Made by a program: the position numbers and the translations under genes. From the NCBI GenBank assembly GCA_022695795.1, contig MU404147.1:62001-126000 (forward strand): a DNA stretch of 64,000 nucleotides. Direction: 5' to 3'. The notes beneath the pieces were generated by a model. It saw only the letters and a program-made list of their open reading frames with translations. It was not told where the DNA came from and ran no database searches. This stretch comes from Biscogniauxia marginata. Its lineage: Eukaryota > Ascomycota > Sordariomycetes > Xylariales > Xylariaceae. Each line of letters starts with the position of its first letter. The stretch's first letter is position 1. Shown here piece after piece: positions 1 through 11,705 of the stretch.

Positions 1-3000
1 TTTATCCTTTTATAAGTTTTATTAGTAGTAACAAATATCCGTTTTTCTTTGTTATTTTATTAAGGTGTCGATAATTAATTATTTATCGTCACACTAAATT
101 TCTTTTTTTATTAACATATTACTTCCCGTCTTTATCAACTTTTAATACTATAATTACCAGGTATCTTAATAAGGATTTTAATTCTCAAATATATCCTTTA
201 TTAAGATCCTTTTAAATTCCTTTTTATAATGCTTTTTATTTTTCCTGATTTATAAGATATATTAAGAATAGTTTTAACTATTTTTCTTTTTTAAAGTAGA
301 TTTAGTGATCTTATTAGCTATATTTTAATAATTCTTTTTTTGTTTTATTTTTAAATAATTTATAGAAACGGAGGTACTCGCGTAGTACTTTTTTCGTTAG
401 ATTTTTAGGCTTATTTACTTAAATTATATAAGTAATATGTTTCGTTTCTATATTCGTTTCTTTAAAGTTACTTGCGGTACTTATCTCGTAACCCGTAGTG
501 ATTAACTCTTCTTATTTCTAATCCTAATAAAGCGTGTTTATCTCGAAATTTATTTATAAATTACTTTTTTTAAGCTAATTCATTTTTAATATCATATTAT
601 AACTTAATATATGTGTAATGTTAAAAATAACTTGTTCGAGATGTCCTTAAATAGTTATTAAAAGAGGAATTATTTTTTTTAGCACTTTACTATTTTTATA
701 ACTAAATATGTATCTTTCGAAGTTCCGTAATTAATATGAACTTTGTTTATATATCTATAATATTTTGTTCTTTTAAGCTATCTCGGCTGAGATATAGCTT
801 TTGTTTATTTTTGAGTTTATAAGGGCTTTATACTTCCTTTCTTTGTATTTAACTCTAGTTATAATAGTATTATTAAGTCTTAACTAGACTTTATATAAAG
901 ACTTGCTATTCATGGCTTCTCGCTGCCTTATTAGCGAAAGCCTTTACCGTTTTTTGGTTTTCCACGCCCCTTCTTTTTTAGGTTTCTTTAAGTTGTTATA
1001 ACCCGGATATCTTTCTATTCTTAAGTTTTTATAAAAGCGTGTTTTTAGTAATTGTTATTTAGACAATTTTTTTAACTACCTTTTATATAGTAAGGAGTAA
1101 AAGGTTTATCCTTTATATAGAACTTCGCATATTAAAACTTTAATTCTTTCTCGAGGGCCTTTTTATAACTTAAATCTATTTTCTTATTAACTCGAAATTT
1201 TTAAAGGTTTTAAATTATTTTCGAATAAAGGATATAATCCTCGAATTTGCTTGTTAAAAATAACTTAATATCTCTTTATAAGTTTATATAGATTTTTAAA
1301 AACTTTCCCTTTTTCTTGAAATATGCCTTAACGATTCGTTTATAACTTAGTTTAATTATACATATTTTTATTTGTTATTTTGTTAAGTGCTTTTTTACGA
1401 AGCTAAATAAATTAATATTATATTTAGCTCGTTTTTCGAGCTATTATAAAAAATGTAATTCCTTTTATAATTCTTAAAATTCTTTCTCGATTTCGTCTTT
1501 TTCGAAACCCGCTTTAAATAAATTATATATATTGCATAATACTAAAATATAATATATATAACCTTTAATAATTACTTCGCGGCTTCTTTCGAAGCTTAAG
1601 TAAAGATAATATGCTTTAAAATAATGTAGTTATCGTGGGACGTTATCGCAAATACACTTATTTTTTTTCGTGTTATTATTTTTTGGTTTTTAAGGATAAT
1701 AACTAGTTTTATCCTTAAAACTTCTATATACTTAACAAGTGTCGTTAATATAAAAGCTTTAATATAACGATATATATTCCTTTTTTAGTTATTTTTTTAT
1801 TTTTAACTTTATTTTAATTTTTTTACTTAGTAGCTTATTAAGCTAATTAGTATTATTTAAGTTTTAATAAATATTATAATTATTATTTATATAAAACCTC
1901 CGGTTTAAGCTATTATATTAGCTTTTTCTTTAATGGGTTTTATATTTATCGTCGTTATAATGGCTTTAATATAACTTATTATGTTTTAACTTAATTCCTA
2001 AGTCATATCTTAGTTTATAAGTATTATACTTATATGGTAATTCGCTTTTATTATATCTTTATCTAGCTTATTTTAGTGTAAGGTACCTTAAATATAAATA
2101 GTCGTGCTTTAAATAATCTTTATAATTATTCTAATAATATTTATAACTTCCTTTTATAAGGATTTATTTATTTTTCTTTACTTTAATAGTAATAATAATA
2201 AATACTTGGTTTACTTCCTTGTTATTTTTAAAATAAACCTTTATTTCGAAGGTTTTTTTTTAAGTTAAAAAATTCCTTTTATTTTTGGTTCTTGTTTTTT
2301 AAGACTTCGGTACTCGTTTTTATAATGTCCTTTTTTTTTATAATTAAAACACTTAATAGTTAATTTATCTCGTTTCTTTTACTTTTTTTAAGTAACGTTG
2401 ATTTTAATATGGTTTAACTTAGTTTTTATACCTTTCCTTGTTCCGGCATCACTTCTATGATTTCCTTTTTTTAGTTAATCGCTATTTTTTCGTTATACCG
2501 TCTTTTTCTTTTCAAGGTATTATTTAAAATTTTCGTTATTAATAACAATTACTATTATAACGTAGTTATTAAACTTTCCTAGGTTCCTTTCTTTATGTAA
2601 GCTTATTTTATATAGTTTATTCTTTATATAATCTTTTAATTCTTAATAAAATAAATAGTATAAGCTCTTAATAAGTAGTTATAATTAACTTACGAGTTTC
2701 TTAAACTTAATAACGTAATTTAAAGCCTTTTTATTTTATCGTAATTTATAAAGTCGAGTTTCGGCTTATTATTTAAAGATTAAGTTATTAAATATAAACT
2801 TAAGTTATTTTTTAAACTCTTTATAATCTTTAAAGACCTTCTTTATATTTCTTTAAGCGTTTAATCCGTTTTTTAGATAATTTTTTAACACTAGTTAAAA
2901 CCAGGTTAAAGTAGTTTTAATAAGAAGTTAAAATACTATAAAAACCTTTTATTTCTTAGTAGTAATTATTCCGTAATAAAATCGTAAATAAATTCCGGCT

Positions 3001-3857
3001 TAAATTAAAAATCCTTTTAAATCGCTTAACTTATTATATTTACTAAGTATAATTAGTTTAAAACCCTTTATATTAAAAATCGTTATATTGTTTTCGTCAT
3101 TTAAGTTATTAGGGTCGCTATTATTTAAAGGTGATTTCGGTTATTTATCTTTAAGAAGTAAAGGTTATTTTACTTATTTATTTTCTTTTTTAGGTGTTTC
3201 TTTCTCCTCCTTTTCTTCTTCTTTAAATGATTTTTTTTGTTAAACTTTCGAGGTGTCCTCCTAAGATTCTTTTTTAATTATAATTATAATTAACTCTTAT
3301 GTTAATTCTTTTAAACTTTTTTATTATACCGTAAAAAAATCTAAAGTTTTCGTTTAAAAGCTTATTAATTATTATTCTTTTATTTGTTTCTTTTTTTATT
3401 ACTCTTTAATTTTAAGGGGTATACTTATTTTAAGACTTGTTTAATTAAAAGTCCCTTTTTTTGAACCAATATTAAGCATTAATTAAAGAGTTATTAAAAT
3501 GTAATGAACCTCTTTATATATTCCTAATTAATTAACTTTATAAATAAATACGTATTAGGTTTTTTTATTTTAAAGGTAATAATAAATTAAAATTAATTTA
3601 AGTAATTTATAATATTTTATTCGTTAAAAAGATTTTATAGTATTTTCATTATAATGTTAAAAAATAACTATAGTCTTAAATTAATAAATAAAAAACGAAA
3701 AACTAATTACATAAGAAATTCCAATTTACTTATACTTTTTCTTTTTTTCATATAAAATAGTTAAATCGATAAATCGCTCGTTACTTATTCTCGATTCACC
3801 AAATCACCTTTGCTCACGTGACCTGCATATAAGATCCATAATAATCAAGATCAAAAG
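1..3857 (-). mobile_element. Copy A: RIP-degraded Ty3/Gypsy element, minus strand, cut by window edge
   Basis: This is the 5' half of a decayed LTR retrotransposon read on the minus strand. From right to left it holds a partial 5' LTR (3500-3857), a gag region (about 3490-2400), a CCHC zinc-knuckle remnant (about 2290-2360), a protease/linker region and the start of reverse transcriptase (about 540 to 1). It aligns base by base with copy C (14838-18252), differing almost only by transitions. The DNA is extremely AT-rich and full of TA dinucleotides, and every frame is closed by stops. Reverse transcriptase, RNase H and integrase would continue beyond position 1. On its right it abuts copy D in the opposite orientation, so the two form a head-to-head inverted pair. 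Confidence 0.88.
3500..3857 (-). repeat. Partial 5' LTR of copy A
   Basis: It begins at 3500 with a mutated form of the family terminus (TGTAATGAACC, versus TGTGACGAACC on this strand in copy C). It runs into the CACGTGACC motif near 3817, which also occurs in the solo LTR at 35721-36181. Sequence homologous to the middle of pol (copy D) starts at about 3858, so roughly the last 100 bp of the LTR are missing. It is heavily mutated by transitions. Confidence 0.78.
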
Positions 3858-6848
3858 GAGCTAATCATTACGAGTTACGAGATAAGTACCGCAAATAACT
3901 CCAAAAAAACAAATATAAAAACAAAATATATCGCTTATATAATTCAAGTAATTAAGCCTAAAAATCTAACGAAAAGAATACCACGTAAATACCTTCGTTT
4001 CCACAAATTATTTAAAGACAAAACAAAAAAAGAATTACTAAAACATAGTTAATAAGATCACTAGATCTACTTTAAAAAAAGAAAACAACTAAAACTATTC
4101 TTAATATATCTTATAAATCAAGAAAAACAAAAAGCACTATAAAAAGGAATTTAAAAAGATTTTAATAAAAAATATATTCAAGAATTAAAGTCCTCGTTAA
4201 AATACCTAATAATTATAATACCAAAAATCGATAAAAACGAAAAGTAACATATTAATAAAAAAGGAAATCTAGTATAACGACAAATAATCGATTATTAACA
4301 CCTTAATAAAATAACTAAAAAGAACAAACACTCGTTACCACTAATAAAACTCATAAAAAAACAAATTAATAAGGCTTAAATCTTTATAGTATTAAACCTC
4401 CGCGATAAATATTATATAATTAAAATAACTAAAAAACATAAGTAATATACCGCATTTCGAACGATATATAAACATTATAAATACAAAGTTATGCCATTTA
4501 AACTTATTAACGTACTTATTACATTTTAACATATAATTATAACGGTTCTCCGCAAATTTCTAAATAAATTTATATTCGTTTATTTAAACGATATACTAAT
4601 TTACTTAAAAAGCGAGAAAAAACATAAGAAACATATAAAGTAAATGTTAAAAACCCTAGAAAAAGCAAACCTACTTATTTATCCAATTAAAAGTGAATAA
4701 CATATTAAAAAACTAGATTATCTAGGGTTTATAATAAGCCTAAAAAAATCCGTATTTAAAAGGGAAAAATAACAATAATCAAGGATTAACTAAAACCCAG
4801 GAATATTATAAACGTACGCGCATTTTTTAGCTTTATTAACTACATTAAATAACTTATCCAAGATTTTAAGTAAATTACTAAACCATTAACGAAATTAATT
4901 ACCTTAATAAAAACAAAAAAAACAAAAAAAAACTTTCCATTTCATTAAAAAAGCTAAATAAGCTTTTTAATAGCTAAAAAAGGTAATAACTAGCGAGGTT
5001 ATATATAAACTCCTAAACGAAAACAAAAGGAAGCGACTAAGGATAAACGCCTTAAATTTCGCTATTAAAGCAGTTTTAAAACAGCTAGAAAACAATAAAA
5101 AATAATACCCAGTCGCGTACTTATTCAAGGCACTATATAATACAAAACTAAACTATTAAATCTATAATAAAGAACTATTAATAATCATTAAAGCATTAAA
5201 AAAATAAGAACTATAACTTAATAAAACTAAAAAACCTATTAATATTTATTTAAATCACAAGAATTTTACACGATTTATAATAACATAAACGCTTAACTAA
5301 AAACATAAGCGTTAAATAATTTTCTTATTTAATTTTAATTTTAAAATCTATTATATCAAGGGGAAAAAAAACGTTTAAATAAACTTACTTAATAAAAAAG
5401 GAGATTATAAGTCAAAAATTAATAAAAAAGATATTTAGATATTTAAATAATAAAATAACAAATTAATATAAAAAACTAAAAATAACGTTTCAAAGAAAAT
5501 TATAATTAAAAAGAAAAACAATTATAGTCTTAATAAGGATTTAACGACGAACTTCTCTCGTATAAAGAAAAGGTCTACATACTAAAACGAGTATAAAACG
5601 AATTCGTTAAAAAATTCCACGAATATCCTTTACACAGTTACCAAGGAATTTTCAAAACAATAAAACGACTTTAAGAAGAATTCGACTTTCTAGGGATATA
5701 ACAAATAATTAAAAGAATTATAAAGAATTATAACGTTTATAATAAAGCTAAAACATTATAATATAAACCATATAAACTATTATAACCAACTTAAATACCT
5801 AACAAAGCATAACACATAATTACATAGGATTTCGTAATAAAACTCCTTAAATCAAAAAATCCTATTATAAAAATACCTTATAACAACATATAAATAATCG
5901 TTAATAAACTCACGAAATATGCTTACTTCTTACTATTTAACGAATTAAGCATAATAAAACAATTAACTTTTAATTTCTTAAAAAAATACGTTAATAAACA
6001 TAAACTACTAAAACGTATTATTTTAAATAAAAACAAGTTATTCACTTTAAAATTTTGGATAAACTTAATAAAACGAATAAAAGTTAAATAAAAGTTATTT
6101 ATAACGTATTATCCTTAAATAAACAAATAAACAAATAAACTAAATTAAATAATAAAACAATATTTATAAAGTTATATTAATTAGGAAATAAATAACTAAG
6201 TAAAATTACTATTAATAACCCAAATGGCATATAATACTTCGGTTAATAAAGATATAAAAATGTTATTATATAAAGTAATATACGAGCAAAAAGCGGAAAT
6301 CTAAAAATAACTAATTAAACTCACGAAAACATTAAAAGTTAAAATAAAAGCCTCGAGAGTAAAAGTATTATTTAAAAAGGTTTAAATAATATAATAACAG
6401 CTATAAAAAATTATAATTCATTTAAAACAAAATAACAAAATATTATAACAAAAAAAAATTAAAGGATTAATTCTTAAAAGAGGAAACATAATTTACTTAC
6501 TTTATTAACGACAAAGCGTAACATTAAAAACACCTTAAATTAAAATAAAACAACCTAGCGAAAAACTTAAGTTCAAAAAGTTAAAACCATATAAAATTAA
6601 AAAGGTTATTTCAAAAGTTAATTACAAGCTAGCGCTATTAAAAAGATTTAAAATATATTTTATATTCCATGTTTTACTTTTAAAACTAATATTAAAAAAC
6701 GCCTTACTAAAAAACCAATTAAAATTTAAAGAAAACCTTAATAAGTATGAAATAAAAAGAATACTAGATTTAAAACGAGTTAAAAATTAATTATAATATT
6801 TTATTAAATAAGAAGGTTACTCACCTAAAAAGAACACTTAAAAACCAC

Positions 6849-7445
6849 TTAAACATTTAAAGAATTTAATAGCTAAGCTTAAAAACTTTCACCGCCGGAA
6901 CCCAAATCGCCTAAGAAGATCCGAGGACTTAAGTCGTGATTTAGTTATAACTAGTTAAAAGAGGGAACGGCTTTAAAAATAACTTTAACCTATTTAATTA
7001 AGAATTACTATTCGGCTTAAAAACGCTTTTATTTCTCTAACTTATTTAAGTTTTAAAACTCACGTTAAATAAATTAAACCTTACACTTACGTAACTATTC
7101 GGATTAACGATTTAACCGCGTAATTTTACTTAATAATTCTTAAAGTTATTAAACGATTACCCGTTTTTCTCGGTTAATTTTAAGTTTTTCTTTTTAAATG
7201 TTTTAAAAAGATTTCAAAGAAATATAGTTATCGTTATAAAAAGTAATATTAACTTCGTTATAATTCTAACATTTTTTTCGGTTCTTTAGTATCTTGCATA
7301 ATAAGCCTTTCTCGAAACAGCAAATATAAAGTATAACTATATATTTAAATTAATCGATAGCGGCGACTAGTTCGTATTAATATTCGAAGGAATTCCTTTT
7401 CTTTAAACCTATTTATACATTCTTATTAACATGGTAAAATAACAT
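6849..7445 (-). pseudogene. Antisense cysteine-rich ORF of copy D (degraded)
   Basis: This is a reading frame on the strand opposite to pol, between the chromodomain and the 3' LTR. Read through TAA/TAG codons that sit where Gln is expected, it gives a protein of about 198 residues with an N-terminal cysteine cluster (C-C-F-E-K-G-L-L-C, then K-K-C) and a charged tail. It is homologous in position and pattern to the frames in copies B (9019-9690) and C (11706-12335). Its 3' end overlaps the last chromodomain codons on the other strand. The function is unknown. Similar small Cys-rich proteins accompany fungal Gypsy elements, from memory. Confidence 0.6.
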
Positions 7446-7494
7446 AATTAAAATAAAAAGTTACTAAGAAAAAAAGTTTTAAAGATAAAACCAT

Positions 7495-7511
7495 TTAAAA
7501 GGGAGATATAA
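7495..7511 (+). promoter_or_regulatory. Polypurine tract of copy D
   Basis: The purine-rich run (AAAAGGGAGATATA) sits immediately before the deduced 3' LTR start at 7512. This is the position expected for the plus-strand DNA primer of an LTR retrotransposon. Copies B and C have a cleaner version next to their 3' LTRs. Confidence 0.55.
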
Positions 7512-7967
7512 TATTATAACTTAAATAAAAATAAAAAGAATTAAGTTAATTATGTAATTTAAGGTTATATAACTCCAAAAGGAATTCTTTATTAAACTTT
7601 TAAAAATTAAGGAAAATATTAAAATTCTTTATTAAACTCTTAAGAATTAAGGAAAATACCAAGATTTTCTGTTAAACTCTTAAGAATTAAAGAGAATATA
7701 GGTATTACTCCTTATAAAGAATAAAGTATAAATAAATTAGGATTTCCTATATATTTAGTTATTTATTTTAGTTCCTTAACTATTAATCTAAAACTATAAT
7801 TACTCTTTAACATTATAATAAAAGTACCTTAAAATCTCTTTAACGAACAAAACATTATAAATCACTTAAACTAATCTTAATCTATTATTACCTTTAAATT
7901 AAGAAAACCTAGTACGTACTTACTTGTAAAGTTAGTTGACTAGGAATACATAGGGAGGTTCGTCATA
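7512..7967 (+). repeat. 3' LTR of copy D
   Basis: This LTR is about 456 bp. It starts with TATTATAAC (mutated TGTTACGAC) and ends with GGGAGGTTCGTCATA (mutated ...GTCACA). Its length and ends agree with the unmutated 461-bp solo LTR at 35721-36181. Differences are nearly all C-to-T or G-to-A. Confidence 0.8.
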
Positions 7968-8493
7968 ATAAGCAGAGAATTATTAGTTAAAATTGAACTA
8001 TTTTTCCAGGTTGAACAGCCCTTTTCACAGTTCTAACGAGAGTTTGCATAAAAAATAACAACCACAATTGTTGTTAAATATGGGTTGGTTGTGTTGATGT
8101 CTACTATACTACGAAGTCTAAGAAGTGAAGAGCAGGTTTTATGATGCGGGGGCGACTTCCCTACAAGGAATTACATTAAGAATATTGTCCTTTTGTTAAA
8201 TGGACTATATAGGTGGATAACGGACTGAGAGTGATCGATGGGCAGATTGTGGTCATTATTAGATTAAGAATACTCGCTAGAGAACTTCCCCCAGTCCCTT
8301 CGGCGCGTACACAACTCCCCGATTTACTCCCCCCTAAGACAGTTTTAGTGGAAAGAAACTTATTGTTGTTATTTGTCGTAGGATGGATGTTTACTGAGTA
8401 TCACCTGCATCCCGAGAGCCCCTAGCACTTGGCTGAGCCCCTGAATCTCACGAATAGCGTTGGCTGACTTAGCTAAAAAAAGCTAAAGAAGTT
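7968..8493. other. Less-mutated spacer between two converging 3' LTRs
   Basis: This stretch of about 525 bp has clearly higher GC than its flanks and separates the 3' ends of copies D (plus) and B (minus). No gene is supported: the only open frame (8213-8425) shows no recognisable motif. A small inverted repeat (TTAGCT...AGCTAA) lies at about 8470-8487. It is probably remnant host sequence or a pre-insertion fragment. Confidence 0.6.
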
Positions 8494-8943
8494 ATGACGA
8501 ACCTCCCTATGTGTTCCTAGTCAACTAACTTCACAGGTAAGTACGTACTAGGTTTTCTTGATTTAAAGGTAATAGTGGGTTAAGATTAGTTTAATTAATT
8601 CAAAATGTTATGTTCGTTAAAGAGGTTTCAAGGTATTTTTATTATAGTATTAAAGAGTGATTATAGTCTTAAATTGATAATTAAAAAAGGAAAAACTAAT
8701 TACATAAGGAAATTCCAATTTACTTATACTTATTTTTCCTTACATACTTCCATTATTTAATATGTTGGATATCGATGAATATGAAATCTCTCAATATCCA
8801 TCCCTGTTGGATATAATATCCTACCATATCCACGTCACGTGAGGTTATATTATAACCGAAACGGAACTAATTAGTTTATTAATTCCTTGGTCCGTGTCAC
8901 GACACCTTGGTATAGAATTCCTTTATTCCCATGGTTCGTAACA
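8494..8943 (-). repeat. 3' LTR of copy B
   Basis: This 450-bp LTR is read on the minus strand. Its plus-strand left end is TATGACGAACCTCCC and its right end is GGTTCGTAACA, the inverted termini of the family. It is moderately mutated, less so than the LTR of copy A. Confidence 0.82.
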
Positions 8944-8959
8944 TTATTTTTCCCCTCTT
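8944..8959 (-). promoter_or_regulatory. Polypurine tract of copy B
   Basis: The minus strand reads AAGAGGGGAAAAATAA directly before the 3' LTR. The same tract occurs at 11604-11619 in copy C. It is the expected plus-strand primer site and fixes the element orientation as minus. Confidence 0.7.
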
Positions 8960-9018
8960 AAAATCTTTATTTTAAAGATTATTTTTAGTAAGTTATTTTT
9001 TTTTCCTTTATAATAATT

Positions 9019-9690
9019 ATGTTTAGTAATCGTATTATTAAGCGTTATCGTTTAAACCAGAAATTTGAACGCGAAAGACTTATATATTAAATAGATAAGT
9101 TGGGTTTTAATTTTGAAATTATGCCTTGTTTTTATTGTTTCGATTAGGCGTTTAAGTGTGTTATGGTAAAAGGAAAGTCTCGAAAATGTAGTGAATATGT
9201 TTGTGAGGGCTGTCCTTATAATGGAACCGGTATTGCTTTAAACTCCTTTAATTAGTTAAACGTTAAAAAGGAACGGTTATTTCGATAAAAACGTTAAGCG
9301 GAAAAGACTTTTCTTCTTTATTAAGCCGAAATAACTTACTTATAATTAGAAATTAATTGTTCTTAAATCGAGGTTAGTAAATCCATTAATCGTATATTAT
9401 GTTTACGTCGTTAACGAGACTTTCTTAAATAAAAAAGTCTTAAAATGTTATAACGAGGTTTTTAAAACTTGGACGAGTTAAAAAAGCAAGAGCGTTTAAA
9501 GGAGGAATAAAAGCGTTTTTAAGCCGAATAATAATCTTTAGTAAAACAAGCTAAAATTGCTTCCGAGGCCGTCCCCTCTTTCGACCTGTCTTTCCTAGAC
9601 TAAGATCCTAATTTTTAGGCCTTTTTAATCGATCCGGGTTTTATCGATAAAAGTTTATAAGTTCTTTTATTAAGTTCTTTAAATACTTAA
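9019..9690 (+). pseudogene. Antisense cysteine-rich ORF of copy B (degraded)
   Basis: Starting from the ATG at 9019, this plus-strand frame of 224 codons runs opposite to pol. Its interruptions are almost all TAA or TAG, as expected if CAA/CAG Gln codons lost their C to T. The N-terminal half has a cysteine cluster of the order M-P-C-F-Y-C-F ... K-C ... K-C-S-E ... C-E-G-C-P, resembling a small zinc-binding module. A highly charged, probably coiled-coil stretch (K/R/E/Q-rich) and an acidic hydrophobic tail follow. The end was set at the stop shared with copy C. It is not functional here. The conserved position in three copies argues that it was a real gene of the ancestral element. Confidence 0.65.
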
Positions 9691-11181
9691 GAAGTTCCTA
9701 AGTGTTTTCCTCGAGTAAATAACCTTCCTATTTAATAAAATATTATAACTAATTTCTAACCCGTTTTAAGTTTAGTATTTTTTTTATTTCGTACTTATTA
9801 AGGTTTTCCTTAAACTTTAATTAGTTTTCTAGTATAGCGTTATTTAGTATTAGTTTTAAGAGCGAAACATGAAATATAAAATGTATTTTAAATCTTTTTA
9901 GTAATACTAGCTTGTAATTAACTTTTAAAACAACTTTTTTGATTTTATATGGTCCTAATTTCTTAAATTTAAGTTTTTTGTTAGGTCGCTTTATTTTAAT
10001 TTAAGGTATTTTTAATATTACGCCTTGTTATTAACAAAGTAAGTAAACTATATCTCCTCTCTTAAGAATTAATTCCTTAATTCTTCTTTTATTATAGTAC
10101 TTTATTATTTTATCCTGAATAAACTATAATTCTTTTTATAGCCGTTATTATACTACCTAGACCTTTTTGGATAGTACTTCTACTCTTGGGGCCTTTATTT
10201 CGATTCCTAGTGCTTTTATGAGTTTGATCGGTTGTTTTTAGACTTCCGCCTTTTGCCTATACACTACCTTGTATAGTAATATCTTCATATTTTCGTTAAT
10301 CGAAGTGTTATATACTATTTAGGTTATTAATAATAACTCTACCTAGTTATTCATTTCCTAGTTAATATAGCTTCGTAGGTATTATTCTATTATTTAGTTT
10401 AGTCTTTTTATTTACTTATTTATTTAGGGGTAATATGTTGTAAATAACTTTTATTTAATTCTTATTTGTTTTATTAAGCTAGTTCAAAATTTTAACGTAA
10501 ACAATTTATCTCTATTTAAAACAACGCGTTTTAATAACCCATGTTTATTAATATACTTTTTTAGGAAACTAAAAGCTAGTTGTTTTGCTGTGCTTAATTC
10601 GTTAAATGGTAAGAAGTAGGCGTATTTCGTGAGTCTATTAATAATTACCTATATACTGTTATAATGTACTCCTATAATAGAATCCTTTGACTTTAGGAGT
10701 TTTATTACGAAATCCCATGTAATTATATATCATGCTTTATTAAGTATTTAGGTTAGTTATAGTAATTTATATAGTTTGTGTCGTAATGCTTTAGCCTTAT
10801 TATAAATGTTATAATTCTTTATAATTTTTTTAATTGTTTATCGTATTTTTAGAAAGTCGAATTTTTTTAAAGTTATTTTATTATTTTGAAAATCCCTTGG
10901 TAGCTATGTAGAGAATATTCGTGAAATTCTTTAACGAATTCGTTTTATACTCGTTTTAATATATATACCTTTTTCTTATACGAAAGAAGTTCGTTGCTAA
11001 ATCTTTACTAAAACTGTAATTATTTTTCCTTTTAATTATAATTTTCCTTAAATCATTATTTCTAGTTTCTTATATTGATTCGTATATAAATTAATATAAT
11101 TAATCCGTTATTTTGTTGTTTAAACATTTAAATATCTTTTTTATTGATTTTTAATTTATAATCTCCCTTTTTACTAAAAAG

Positions 11182-11603
11182 TGTGACGAACCTCCCTGTG
11201 TATTCCTAGTTAGCTGACTTCACAGGTGAGTACGTACTGGGTTTTCTTGATTTAAAGGTAATAATAAGTTAAGATTAGTTTAATTAATTTACAATGTTAT
11301 GTTCGTTAAAGAGGTTTCAAGGTATTTTCACTATAATATTAAAAAGTGATTATAGTTTTAAATTAATAGCTAAAAAACCCGAGACTAATTATATAAAGAA
11401 ACCCCATTTTATTTATAGTTATTTAAATCCATTATTTAATGTGAGCTTTATTTTACTTTTAAAGCATAACGAAGCGTGCTTCGTTTTGCTTTTAAAACAT
11501 AACGAAGCATCGTTTTGTTATTACGTAATAATAAAGGAGAAGGAAGAACCTAAATCTGGACCCGTAAAGGTAAAGAGTAAGTAAATTTAGTTAGATCGTA
11601 ACA
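11182..11603 (-). repeat. 3' LTR of copy C
   Basis: This 422-bp LTR runs from TGTGACGAACC (plus strand, 11182) to ...CGTAACA (11603). Internally it has a tandem duplication of about 30 bp at 11455-11518 whose units contain AACGAAGC and GCTTCGTT arms, a hairpin not seen in the solo LTR. The open frame at 11294-11584 lies inside this LTR and is not considered a gene. Confidence 0.8.
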
Positions 11604-11619
11604 TTATTTTTCCCCTCTT
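11604..11619 (-). promoter_or_regulatory. Polypurine tract of copy C
   Basis: It is identical to the tract in copy B (minus strand AAGAGGGGAAAAATAA) and lies immediately before the 3' LTR. It confirms the minus orientation of the element. Confidence 0.7.
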
Positions 11620-11705
11620 AAGATCTTTGTCTTAAAAATAAAAGTGAGCTTTTTTTTCTTTTTTTTTTCTTAATAGTTCCTTATTATTACTTATTAATAA
11701 TTATT

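Larger units (their letters stand above)
3858..7967 (+). mobile_element. Copy D: RIP-degraded chromovirus pol and 3' LTR, plus strand, 5'-truncated
   Basis: This plus-strand fragment enters the element inside pol and runs to its 3' LTR. Reverse transcriptase occupies about 3870-4900, with the catalytic YxDD box at 4581-4592 reading Y-L-N-D (Asp to Asn by G-to-A). RNase H lies at about 4970-5340. Integrase starts near 5530 with an H2C2-type stretch at about 5610-5760. A chromodomain-like segment (E-V-E-R-I-L-D ... Y-F-I-K-W-E-G-Y-S-P-E-E-N-T-W once Gln/Trp-type stops are read through) lies at about 6740-6870. The integrase plus C-terminal chromodomain identify a chromovirus. A purine-rich tract precedes the 3' LTR. 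Stops in every frame rule out function. Confidence 0.85.
8494..11181 (-). mobile_element. Copy B: RIP-degraded chromovirus 3' part, minus strand
   Basis: This minus-strand element fragment holds, from left to right on the plus strand, the 3' LTR (8494-8943), the polypurine tract, an antisense Cys-rich ORF (9019-9690), a chromodomain-like region (about 9717-9830) and integrase running to about 11180. The sequence parallels copy C from 11604 to about 13824. It stops exactly where the 3' LTR of copy C begins at 11182, so copy C either inserted into B or was joined to it by rearrangement. No remaining 5' half of B is seen to the right of C. All frames carry stops. Confidence 0.82.

Noticed and set aside
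8213..8425. 70-codon frame in the spacer between LTRs
   Set aside because: No motif, no homologous pattern and no regulatory context; probably chance in a less AT-rich patch.
11294..11584. 96-codon frame inside the LTR of copy C
   Set aside because: It lies wholly in LTR sequence and its repeated L-L-L-K-H-N-E-A simply translates the tandem hairpin unit.
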